Assembly: GCA_015487335.1 (NCBI GenBank) | Contig: WFPZ01000131.1 | Span: 1 to 9,845, forward strand | Length of the DNA: 9,845 nt | DNA from: Paracoccaceae bacterium | GTDB taxonomy: Bacteria > Pseudomonadota > Alphaproteobacteria > Rhodobacterales > Rhodobacteraceae | Direction: 5' to 3' | Shown here: piece by piece, positions 1-6,360 of the stretch | Position numbering within the stretch: position 1 is the stretch's first letter | Layout of the letters: every line of letters starts with the position of its first letter | Program-made: the position numbers and the translations under genes | The notes under the pieces: generated by a model | What the model was told of the DNA's origin: nothing | Database searches by the model: none | The model's input: the letters and a program-made list of their open reading frames with translations, nothing else

Positions 1-25
1 CCGGAAACAGGACCGGACGGAACTC

Positions 26-1744
26 ATGGCGCGGATTCTCATCACCTCGGCAATTCCCTACATCAACGGCATCAAGCACCTCGGAAACCTGGTGGGCAGC
101 CAGCTGCCGGCCGATCTCTTCGCCCGCTACATGCGCGCGCGCGGCCATGAGGTGATGTTCATCTGCGCCACCGACGAGCACGGCACGCCGGCGGAACTGG
201 CCGCCGCCAAGGCCGGCAAGCCGGTGGACGAATACTGCGCCGAGATGCACGCGGTGCAGGCCGAACTCGCCCGCGGCTTTCGCCTCTCGTTCGATCACTT
301 CGGCCGCTCCTCCAGCCCGCAGAACCATGCGCTGACCCAGCATTTCGCGCGCAGGCTGGGCGAGAACGGGCTGATCGACGTGGTCACCGAGAAACAGATC
401 TACTCGGTGGCCGACGGCCGCTTCCTGCCCGACCGCTACGTCGAGGGCACCTGCCCCAACTGCGGCTACGAGCGGGCGCGCGGCGACCAGTGCGAGAACT
501 GCACGAAGCAGCTGGAGCCCACCGACCTGATCGAGCCGCGCAGCGCCATTTCCGGCTCGACCGAGCTGGAAATGCGCGAAACCAGGCACCTGTATCTGCG
601 CCAGTCCAGGCTGCGCGACAGGCTGGACGCCTGGATCGACTCCAAGACCGACTGGCCGGTGCTCACCACCTCGATCGCGAAGAAGTGGCTGCACGACGGC
701 GACGGGCTGCAGGACAGGGGCATCACCCGCGATCTCGACTGGGGCGTGCCGGCGCAGTTTCCGGGCGCGCCCTGGGAGGGGATGGAGGGCAAGGTCTTCT
801 ATGTGTGGTTCGATGCGCCGATCGAATACATCGCCGCCACCTGGGAATGGGCCGATGCCCATGGATTATCGGAAAAGGACTGGCATCGCTGGTGGCGAAC
901 CGACAAAGGCGCCGATGATGTTCGATATGTGCAATTCATGGGCAAGGACAACGTGCCCTTCCACACCCTTTCCTTCCCCGCCACGATCATGGGATCGGGC
1001 GAGCCGTGGAAGCTCGTGGACTACATCAAGAGCTTCAACTACCTCAACTATGACGGCGGCCAGTTCTCCACCAGCCAGGGGCGCGGCGTGTTCATGGATC
1101 AGGCGCTGTCCATCCTGCCGGCCGACTACTGGCGCTGGTGGCTCCTGAGCCACGCGCCGGAAAACTCCGACAGCGAGTTCACGTGGGAAAACTTCCAGGC
1201 CTCCGTCAACAAGGATCTGGCCGACGTTCTGGGCAATTTCGTCAGCCGCGTCACCAAGTTCTGCCGCTCGCGCTTCGGCGAGGAGGTACCCGCAGGCGGC
1301 AGCTTCGGCCCCGAGGAAGAGGCGCTGATCGAAAGGCTGCGCGCGCTTCTGGGCGCCTACGAGGGCTTCATGGAAAACATGGAAATCCGCAAGGCGGCGG
1401 GCGAGCTGCGCGCCATGTGGGTGGCGGGCAACGAGTATCTGCAGGCGGCCGCCCCCTGGGCGGTGTTCAAGACCGACCCCGAGCGCGCCGCCGCGATCAT
1501 CCGCCTGTCGCTGAACCTGATCCGGCTTTACGCCGTGGTCTCGGCGCCTTTCGTCCCCGATACCTCCGAAAGGATGCTGGCGGCCATGCGCAGCGATGAC
1601 GACAGCTGGCCGGAAGACCCGGCCCGGGCGCTTGCCGCCCTGCCGCCGGGCCATGGCTTCACCGTGCCCGACATGCTGTTTCGCAAGATCACCGACGAAG
1701 AACGCGAGGAATGGCAGCAGCGGTTCGCAGGCCGCCGCGACTGA
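26..1744 (+). CDS. metG: methionyl-tRNA synthetase (MetRS)
   Basis: Cytoplasmic class I aminoacyl-tRNA synthetase that charges tRNA-Met and initiator tRNA with methionine, using ATP. Visible motifs: the N-terminal Rossmann entry with the HIGH-type motif HLGN at residues 18-21, the conserved ATDEHGTP (48-55), a Zn knuckle with Cys143/Cys146 and Cys156/Cys159, the VWFDAPIEY block (260-268), and FSTSQGRG (347-354) at the KMSKS position. The helical anticodon-binding domain follows; Trp478 in AAPWAVFK lies where the E. coli anticodon-reading Trp461 sits. At 572 residues it lacks the C-terminal EMAPII-like dimerisation domain of E. coli MetG, as expected for alphaproteobacterial enzymes. The FSTS variant of KMSKS is normal for this clade from recall, so I do not read it as loss of activity. 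The ATG at 26 gives the usual N-terminus; the Shine-Dalgarno is weak (ggacgga, 14-20). The promoter is outside the window. The gene is probably co-transcribed with the next one. Confidence 0.98.
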   Translation: MARILITSAIPYINGIKHLGNLVGSQLPADLFARYMRARGHEVMFICATDEHGTPAELAAAKAGKPVDEYCAEMHAVQAELARGFRLSFDHFGRSSSPQNHALTQHFARRLGENGLIDVVTEKQIYSVADGRFLPDRYVEGTCPNCGYERARGDQCENCTKQLEPTDLIEPRSAISGSTELEMRETRHLYLRQSRLRDRLDAWIDSKTDWPVLTTSIAKKWLHDGDGLQDRGITRDLDWGVPAQFPGAPWEGMEGKVFYVWFDAPIEYIAATWEWADAHGLSEKDWHRWWRTDKGADDVRYVQFMGKDNVPFHTLSFPATIMGSGEPWKLVDYIKSFNYLNYDGGQFSTSQGRGVFMDQALSILPADYWRWWLLSHAPENSDSEFTWENFQASVNKDLADVLGNFVSRVTKFCRSRFGEEVPAGGSFGPEEEALIERLRALLGAYEGFMENMEIRKAAGELRAMWVAGNEYLQAAAPWAVFKTDPERAAAIIRLSLNLIRLYAVVSAPFVPDTSERMLAAMRSDDDSWPEDPARALAALPPGHGFTVPDMLFRKITDEEREEWQQRFAGRRD

Positions 1745-1803
1745 AGGCGATTGCCCCGGCGCGCCATCGTTCAGGCCGCGCCGACCAACCCCGGAGGCGG
1801 AAC

Positions 1804-2394
1804 ATGGCCGAAACGATCGAAACCCTGCTCGAACGCATCAGGGAACTGCAGGAAGAACTGGAACAGCAGATCGAGGCGCGCAGGCGGCGCTTCCGCTACC
1901 GGCTGGAACGCGGGCGGGTGGTGTTCGACAAGGAAATCCGCCGCCGCCACAAGGCGCTGAGAATCCGCCTCTGGCCCTATGTCAGCCGCGCCCGGTTGCT
2001 GACCGTCCTCACCGCGCCGGTCATCTACTCGCTGATCATCCCCCTGGTCCTGCTGGATGTTTTCGTGGCCGTCTATCAGGCCACCTGCTTTCCCGCCTAC
2101 GGCATCCCGAAGGTGCCCCGGCGCGACTACATCGTCATCGACCGTCACCGTCTGCAGTATCTCAACGCGCTGGAAAAGCTCAATTGCGTCTACTGCGGCT
2201 ATGCCAACGGGCTTCTGGCGCTGGTGAGCGAGGTCGCCTCGCGCACCGAGGCCTACTGGTGCCCCATCAAGCACGCCCGGAAGCTGCGCGGCACGCACCG
2301 CAGATATCCGCAGTTCGCCGATTACGGCGATGCGGAAAACTACCGCCAGCGCCTGCAGGAACTGCGCGAGCAGGTGCGCAAGCTGGAAGGCTGA
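1804..2394 (+). CDS. conserved membrane protein with Cys motif, unknown function
   Basis: A 196-residue protein of unknown function. The start at 1804 is chosen because GGAGG (1793-1797) lies six bases before the ATG; the open frame extends further upstream but without a ribosome site. In order: a charged amphipathic helix likely to form a coiled coil (about 3-35, rich in Glu/Gln then Arg), one long hydrophobic stretch (about 65-94) that is one long or two short membrane segments, Cys95, then a soluble part with CVYCGYANG (Cys128, Cys131), RTEAYWCPIKH (Cys153, His157) and a second charged helix at 179-196. The paired Cys plus Cys/His suggests metal or cofactor binding or redox chemistry, but that is inference. 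I recall similar CxYCxYxNG...WCPIKH proteins as widespread uncharacterised proteobacterial proteins. It follows metG by 59 bases on the same strand, so shared transcription is likely. It ends 13 bases from the convergent protease gene. Confidence 0.88.
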   Translation: MAETIETLLERIRELQEELEQQIEARRRRFRYRLERGRVVFDKEIRRRHKALRIRLWPYVSRARLLTVLTAPVIYSLIIPLVLLDVFVAVYQATCFPAYGIPKVPRRDYIVIDRHRLQYLNALEKLNCVYCGYANGLLALVSEVASRTEAYWCPIKHARKLRGTHRRYPQFADYGDAENYRQRLQELREQVRKLEG

Positions 2395-2407
2395 ACAAGG
2401 CCCCCGC

Positions 2408-4561
2408 TCAGAACCGCACCCGCAGGCCCACCGCCAGGTCGGATGAACGCCGACCGGCCACGTTGCCCAGGTTGAGGCTGCGCCGGGCCGAGAACAGCAG
2501 CTCGGCACTGTCCGAAAGCGGCCGGCCGTAGCTGACCGAGAAATCCGTCTGCCGCCGGGACGGGCTCAGCGGCACCGCCACCGGCGCGAAACGGGCCGCC
2601 CCGGCGCTCATGGCCACCGGCAGAACGAAACGCGCCTGCCCCGAGGTGATCGCCTGCGGCGTGCCGACGCCGAAGCTCAGCCGGTCGCCACGGCCGAGCA
2701 CGTCACGGGCGGCATAGCTCAGGCGCAGGGCGCTGTAGCTGACCGGAGAAAGCCGCGCGCCCGGCAGATCGGCCCCCGGCGCGGCCACCCCGACACTGCC
2801 GGCCAGGGTCAGCGCCTCGCGCCCGTTCAGGGGGATGTCCCACGCGAAACTGGCCGATGCGTGCTCCGCGCTCAGCTGGGCGCCCTGCATCGCCTGGATG
2901 CCGGCAAAGGCCCCCTCCTCGCGCAGGAAGCCGAGCCCGAGCCGCAGCGCGCTGCCGCCCAGATCGAAGCGGCGGCTGGCGGAGATGCCGAAACTGGCCG
3001 ATCGCGACCTGTCCGAGGGCACAAGCAGCGACAGCCGGACATCGCCCAGATCCCGGCTCAGCTCCCGCCCCGGCACCGCGGCCGGGAAGGCGCTGTCCAG
3101 TGCGAACGGGTCAGCCTCGCCGCCGGCCAGATCGGCCGCCATCAGCCGCGCGATCGCCGCCTCCGGCCCCGGCGTCAGCAGCATGTCGGCCGACAGGATG
3201 TTGCCCGGGGCCGCGAAATCGCCCCCCAGCGCATCGACGATCACGATCTCCTCGCTGGCCAGCCGGGTGCTCAGGGCATCGCCGCTCAGCGCGCCGCCCA
3301 GCACCACCGGCCGGTCCGCCGAAAGCGCAGCACCGTTGCTCTGGGGCACGTAGGACCCTCCGATCGGCATCAGCGCCGCCTTCAGATCGAGGAAGCCATG
3401 GCCGAGCTCTTCGTTGTAGCCGTGGCGCACGGTGGAGGCGAAATCCACATAGCCGGTGTGCGGAAAGAAGCTGTTGTTGGCCGAGGCCAGCAGCCGCGCG
3501 CGCAGCTCCTGCGGGGTGAGCGAGGGGAAGGCCTCGGCCAGAAGCGCCATCGCGCCGGCCACCTGCGGCGCGGCGAAAGAGGTGCCGGTTCCCCAGAAAT
3601 AGGCCGTTCCCGAACGGGCACTGGCAGCGTAGACTGTCCCGTCGGCGGCCATGCACCAGCGCGCCGCCTCCAGACAGGCCGAGGACACCAGCGTGGCCGA
3701 GGAGATCTGGCCATTGCTGTAGCCGGGCACCGCGTTGACCACCGTGATGAAGGAGGCCTCCAGCCCGGAGACGAAGTTCGGCAGGGCCGAAACCAGATCG
3801 GCCCTGGTGCGGGTCACGTCGTTTGAGGCGGCGAAGACGATGATTCCGTTATTGGCGAAGTCGCGCAGCGCATTGATGTAATCCGTCCCCGCGGGCCCAC
3901 CGAACACGGAGTTGTAGTTTGCGCGGGTGGCGTCCGTCTCGTAACCCCAGGAATTGTTCTGCACGATGGCGCCGACAGAGGCCGCCTGCCGGGTGGCGGC
4001 GGTCATGGATTGGAACGTGTCAAAGGCGCCAAGCTGCAGGTCCGCCCCCGGCGCCACCCCGATCATCTCGCCGCTGCTGGCCGACCCGGCGGCGATCGAG
4101 GCCACCCCGGTGCCGTGGTCATCCACCCCCGGTGCATAGCCCGGCGGGGTGTAGATCGTCTTGCCGGAAAACTCCACGTGGCTTTGCCGGAAGCCCGCAT
4201 CGAGAATGGCGATGATCTGCCCCGCCCCCGTCAGCCCCGCCGCATGGGCATATTCCACATTGGCGTTGTCCAGCGAATAGCTGTCGTAGACGGTGCCGTC
4301 GCTCCCGAACCAGCTGAACTTCTGCACCAGATATTTCGGGTCGCGGTCGCGCAGCGCCTGGGCGTCGGCCTCGTAGGGGCCGAAATCGTCGACGAAGAAG
4401 GCGCTGAACGCCGACGGGTCGAACAGCGAGGTGCCGGCGCTGCCCCCGCCATCCTCGCCGCCCGTGTCCTGGCAGGCCACCAGGACGGTGGCCGACAGCA
4501 GCAGGATGCCCGCCCGCAGCCGGCGCCTCCCGGCGAACATGGCCTCTCTCTGGCCGCTCAT
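2408..4561 (-). CDS. autotransporter-like subtilisin (S8) serine protease, predicted lipoprotein
   Basis: A secreted subtilase of 717 residues. The N-terminus is a lipoprotein signal: Arg-rich n-region, hydrophobic core, lipobox LVAC with Cys30, and Gln31 at +2, which does not favour inner-membrane retention. A Gly/Asp/Ser linker follows. The peptidase domain (about 75-400) has Asp121 in AILDAGF, His149 in DDHGTG, oxyanion Asn247 in AASND and Ser328 in GTSFAAPQVAG, so the catalytic set is complete. Cys296 and Cys303 before the active Ser match the Cys pair typical of autotransporter subtilases (SphB1/NalP type). Residues about 505-717 are alternating-hydrophobic beta-strand sequence ending in LRVRF, with terminal Phe as in outer-membrane barrels. 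That part is shorter than a classic 12-strand translocator, so barrel identity is inferred. The start at 4561 is preceded by AAGGA seven bases upstream and a promoter-like pair at 4593-4620. The frame stays open upstream through the tRNA, but that cannot be coding. Substrate unknown. Confidence 0.93.
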   Translation of the reverse strand: MSGQREAMFAGRRRLRAGILLLSATVLVACQDTGGEDGGGSAGTSLFDPSAFSAFFVDDFGPYEADAQALRDRDPKYLVQKFSWFGSDGTVYDSYSLDNANVEYAHAAGLTGAGQIIAILDAGFRQSHVEFSGKTIYTPPGYAPGVDDHGTGVASIAAGSASSGEMIGVAPGADLQLGAFDTFQSMTAATRQAASVGAIVQNNSWGYETDATRANYNSVFGGPAGTDYINALRDFANNGIIVFAASNDVTRTRADLVSALPNFVSGLEASFITVVNAVPGYSNGQISSATLVSSACLEAARWCMAADGTVYAASARSGTAYFWGTGTSFAAPQVAGAMALLAEAFPSLTPQELRARLLASANNSFFPHTGYVDFASTVRHGYNEELGHGFLDLKAALMPIGGSYVPQSNGAALSADRPVVLGGALSGDALSTRLASEEIVIVDALGGDFAAPGNILSADMLLTPGPEAAIARLMAADLAGGEADPFALDSAFPAAVPGRELSRDLGDVRLSLLVPSDRSRSASFGISASRRFDLGGSALRLGLGFLREEGAFAGIQAMQGAQLSAEHASASFAWDIPLNGREALTLAGSVGVAAPGADLPGARLSPVSYSALRLSYAARDVLGRGDRLSFGVGTPQAITSGQARFVLPVAMSAGAARFAPVAVPLSPSRRQTDFSVSYGRPLSDSAELLFSARRSLNLGNVAGRRSSDLAVGLRVRF

Positions 4562-4592
4562 GCCTGTTTCCTTTTCGCCCTTTCCGGGCGCA

Positions 4593-4620
4593 AGAATACC
4601 CCTGCCAGAATTCCGCTCAA
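4593..4620 (-). promoter_or_regulatory. candidate sigma70-type promoter of the subtilase gene
   Basis: On the minus strand TTGAGC (4615-4620) and TATTCT (4593-4598) are separated by 16 bases. Transcription would start near 4586 and leave a leader of about 25 bases carrying the AAGGA ribosome site (4569-4573) before the ATG at 4561. A small inverted repeat (4576-4590, CGCCC/GGGCG) falls in this leader. Prediction by eye only. The alternative is read-through from the tRNA-Leu promoter. Confidence 0.4.
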
Positions 4621-4658
4621 GGCAGAAAGGAAAACGGCCCGCCCCGAAGAGGCAAGGC

Positions 4659-4746
4659 TGGTACCCGCGGCCGGACTTGAACCGGCATGGCCCTCCCGGG
4701 CCGGGGGATTTTAAGTCCCCTGTGTCTACCATTCCACCACGCGGGC
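4659..4746 (-). tRNA. tRNA-Leu (anticodon UAA)
   Basis: Class II tRNA read by hand on the minus strand. The acceptor stem GCCCGCG pairs with CGCGGGT (first pair G-U), discriminator A is at 4662 and an encoded CCA at 4659-4661. The anticodon stem GGGGA/TCCCC encloses the loop CTTAAAA, with anticodon TAA at 4711-4713. A long variable arm (CGGCCCGGGAGGGCC region) and a T-arm with GTTCAAGTC follow. The long variable arm and A73 fit tRNA-Leu. It decodes UUA and by wobble UUG, both rare in this GC-rich genome. It lies between the TPR gene and the subtilase on the same strand. Confidence 0.97.
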
Positions 4747-4758
4747 ACGGACCGGGCG

Positions 4759-4786
4759 ACAATACCCGTTGCCGGGCACGTGTAAA
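4759..4786 (-). promoter_or_regulatory. candidate promoter of tRNA-Leu
   Basis: On the minus strand TTTACA (4781-4786) and TATTGT (4759-4764) are 16 bases apart. Initiation would fall about 5-7 bases before the mature tRNA 5' end at 4746, a typical arrangement for a tRNA gene. Prediction by eye. Confidence 0.5.
4763..4778 (-). terminator. possible 3' hairpin of the TPR gene, inside the tRNA promoter
   Basis: Read on the minus strand, TGCCCG and CGGGTA pair (one G-U) around a GCAA loop, 21 bases past the TPR stop codon. There is no proper T tract (TTGTCG follows), so factor-independent termination would be weak. It occupies most of the spacer of the candidate tRNA promoter, so it may be fortuitous. 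Confidence 0.25.
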
Positions 4787-4799
4787 GCGGGCGCGCCGC

Positions 4800-5354
4800 T
4801 CAGATGTCCTCGCCGGGGCGGGAAATCAGCATGGCGCGCTCGGGCAGCCAGGGGTTGAGCGCCAGCGCCTCGCGCAAGGCCGCCTGCCCGGCCTCGATCC
4901 GCCCCAGCTCCATCAGCGACAGCGCCAGGCCGGCGCGCGCCGCGAAATGTTCGGGGCGAAGTTCGAGCGCCTTTTCCAGATCTTCCACCGCCAGAGCGTA
5001 TTCGCCGCGCAGGAAATTGACGAAGGCGCGCTGATTGTAGCCCTCGGCATAATCGGGGCAGTAGGCGACAAGCTCGTCGAAGGCGGCAAGGGCGGCGGCG
5101 AAATCATAGGCCTCGCGCCGCTCCATGCCCCGATCCAGCATCTCCTGGGCGCGCGCGTCGGGGGCGGTCGTCCAGATGCGCCACATCTCGTCGCTCAGCC
5201 GGCGCGCTGCGGCCTCGTCGGGGGCGATGCGCAGCGCTTCCAGCAGCCGCGCGCTCTGCTGCGAGAGGTCGGGCGGCGGCGGGCAGGCCCGGGCGGCGAC
5301 GGGCGAAAGCCCGGTCAGCAGGGCAAGGGCGGTCAGGGCGGCAAGTCTTTTCAT
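4800..5354 (-). CDS. periplasmic tetratricopeptide repeat protein
   Basis: A 184-residue exported protein. It begins with a Sec signal peptide (MKRL, hydrophobic core 5-19) and a likely cleavage after ARA (residues 21-23), leaving a mature protein starting CPPPP. The Cys after the site lacks the Leu expected at -3 of a lipobox, so lipidation is unlikely. Three tetratricopeptide helix pairs can be read: about 70-101 (AYDFAAALAAFDELVAYCP), 104-136 (GYNQRAFVNFLRGEYALAVEDLEKALELRP) and 138-169 (ARAGLALSLMELGRIEAGQAALREALALNP). TPRs are protein-binding scaffolds; the partner is not visible. GGAGG sits only one base before the ATG (5356-5360), which is unusually close, but an in-frame TGA upstream excludes a longer start. 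The 117 bases between this gene and the divergent rhomboid show no convincing promoter pair for either gene; an isolated TTGACA-like box occurs on the minus strand at 5383-5388. The gene ends 53 bases before tRNA-Leu. Confidence 0.9.
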   Translation of the reverse strand: MKRLAALTALALLTGLSPVAARACPPPPDLSQQSARLLEALRIAPDEAAARRLSDEMWRIWTTAPDARAQEMLDRGMERREAYDFAAALAAFDELVAYCPDYAEGYNQRAFVNFLRGEYALAVEDLEKALELRPEHFAARAGLALSLMELGRIEAGQAALREALALNPWLPERAMLISRPGEDI

Positions 5355-5471
5355 GCCTCCAGACTGCCGCCCCCCGCCCGGCTGTCAAGATCCGCCCGCC
5401 GGCCCTCATGCGCTGGCGGACGGACGGCAAATCGCCTTGACGATCCTCCCCGTATTGGCAACCCTCGCCCC

Positions 5472-6218
5472 ATGTTTCCGATCCGTGACCACAACCCCTC
5501 GCAGCGAACGCCCTATGTCACCTATGCGCTGATCGCGGCGAACGTGACGATCTTTCTTCTCACGCTGCCGCTGGCCGCCGACGAGGTTGCGCTGCGGCGG
5601 CTCTATTTCTCCTGGGCGATGATCCCGGCGCGGATCTCCTCGGGCGAAGGCTACGAAACCCTCGTCACCGCCATCTTCCTGCACGCGGGCTTTCTGCACA
5701 TAGCCGGCAACATGCTTTTCCTGTGGGTGTTCGGAGACAACCTCGAAGACCAGCTCGGCCATTTCGGCTTTCTGGTCTTCTATCTCGTTGCCGGGGTCGG
5801 GGCGAACCTGGCGCAGCTTTCCGTCGATCCGTGGTCGACGATCCCCACCGTCGGCGCCTCAGGGGCGATCGCCGGGGTGATGGGGGGCTATCTGCTGCTG
5901 TTTCCCAGGGCGCGGGTGGATGTGCTGTTCATCTTCTTCATCTTCATCCGCATCTTCCCGGTGCCGGCCTGGGCGATGCTGGGGTTCTGGTTCCTGCTGC
6001 AGCTGATCAGCGGCATGGGCATGGACACCTCCAGCGGCGGCGTTGCCTACTGGGCCCATGCCGGCGGCTTCGTGATCGGCTTCGTCTACGTGATCCCGCT
6101 GTGGCTGCGCCGGGGCGGGGCCGGCTACTGGCGCGCCAGCTCGGGCCATCCGCCACATCCCGCAAACGTCTACCGGGTGAACCGCACCCGGGTGCCCATC
6201 GTCAGGCGGCGTCGCTGA
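5472..6218 (+). CDS. rhomboid family intramembrane serine protease
   Basis: A 248-residue polytopic inner-membrane protease that cleaves transmembrane segments of other proteins. The catalytic Ser130 lies in GASGAIAG (128-135) and the catalytic His196 in AYWAHAGGF (192-200). The oxyanion-side HxxxN motif is His76-Asn80 in HIAGNM, matching His150/Asn154 of E. coli GlpG. About six hydrophobic segments are visible (roughly 15-33, 66-88, 98-116, 128-145, 150-178, 190-212). The C-terminal tail after 213 is basic and ends in RRRR. The start at 5472 gives the common MFPIRDHNPS N-terminus of alphaproteobacterial rhomboids. No Shine-Dalgarno is visible before it (ggcaaccctcgcccc) and no in-frame alternative start is near, so translation may depend on weak or leaderless initiation. 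The natural substrate is unknown. It converges on the acidic pilin-like gene across 142 bases. Confidence 0.95.
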   Translation: MFPIRDHNPSQRTPYVTYALIAANVTIFLLTLPLAADEVALRRLYFSWAMIPARISSGEGYETLVTAIFLHAGFLHIAGNMLFLWVFGDNLEDQLGHFGFLVFYLVAGVGANLAQLSVDPWSTIPTVGASGAIAGVMGGYLLLFPRARVDVLFIFFIFIRIFPVPAWAMLGFWFLLQLISGMGMDTSSGGVAYWAHAGGFVIGFVYVIPLWLRRGGAGYWRASSGHPPHPANVYRVNRTRVPIVRRRR

Positions 6219-6220
6219 AA

Positions 6221-6243
6221 GAAACAACCGGCCCGAAGGCCGG
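6221..6243 (-). terminator. rho-independent terminator (UUCG loop) for the minus-strand acidic protein gene
   Basis: On the minus strand CCGGCC-TTCG-GGCCGG (6228-6243) forms a perfect six-base-pair stem with a stable UUCG loop, followed by TTGTTTC and more T-rich sequence. It lies about 117 bases past the acidic gene's stop codon. On the plus strand the same stem starts nine bases after the rhomboid stop but has no T tract, so it would serve that gene less well. Confidence 0.75.
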
Positions 6244-6247
6244 CTGC

Positions 6248-6267
6248 CCATGTGATTCCATGTGATT
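6248..6267. repeat. 10-bp perfect tandem duplication
   Basis: CCATGTGATT occurs twice head to tail at 6248-6257 and 6258-6267, between the terminator hairpin and the acidic gene's stop codon. It probably arose by local slippage. No function is apparent. Confidence 0.8.
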
Positions 6268-6360
6268 GCGCATTCGGCAGGCCCCGAGGGCGGTTAATCG
6301 TTCTTGCCCCTGGGGCCGCTGCCCCAGTCGAGCCGCCATCCGCGCTACCGGTCACGATAC

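Noticed and set aside
347..1090. Absence of a canonical KMSKS sequence in MetG as a sign of an inactive enzyme.
   Set aside because: FSTSQGRG occupies the position and is, from recall, the normal form in alphaproteobacterial MetRS. All other motifs are intact.
866..3826. Long open frames opposite metG and opposite the subtilase (for example 866-1654 minus and 2861-3826 plus).
   Set aside because: Shadow frames typical of GC-rich coding DNA; Arg/Gly/Pro/His-rich products without motifs, lying over well-supported genes.
4659..4746. tRNA-Leu as the attachment site of an integrated element.
   Set aside because: No integrase, no duplicated tRNA 3' end and no compositional border are visible in the window.
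4562..4762. The subtilase reading frame stays open about 67 codons upstream of the chosen start, through tRNA-Leu.
   Set aside because: The extension would translate the tRNA gene itself. The ATG at 4561 has a ribosome site and opens directly into a lipoprotein signal peptide.
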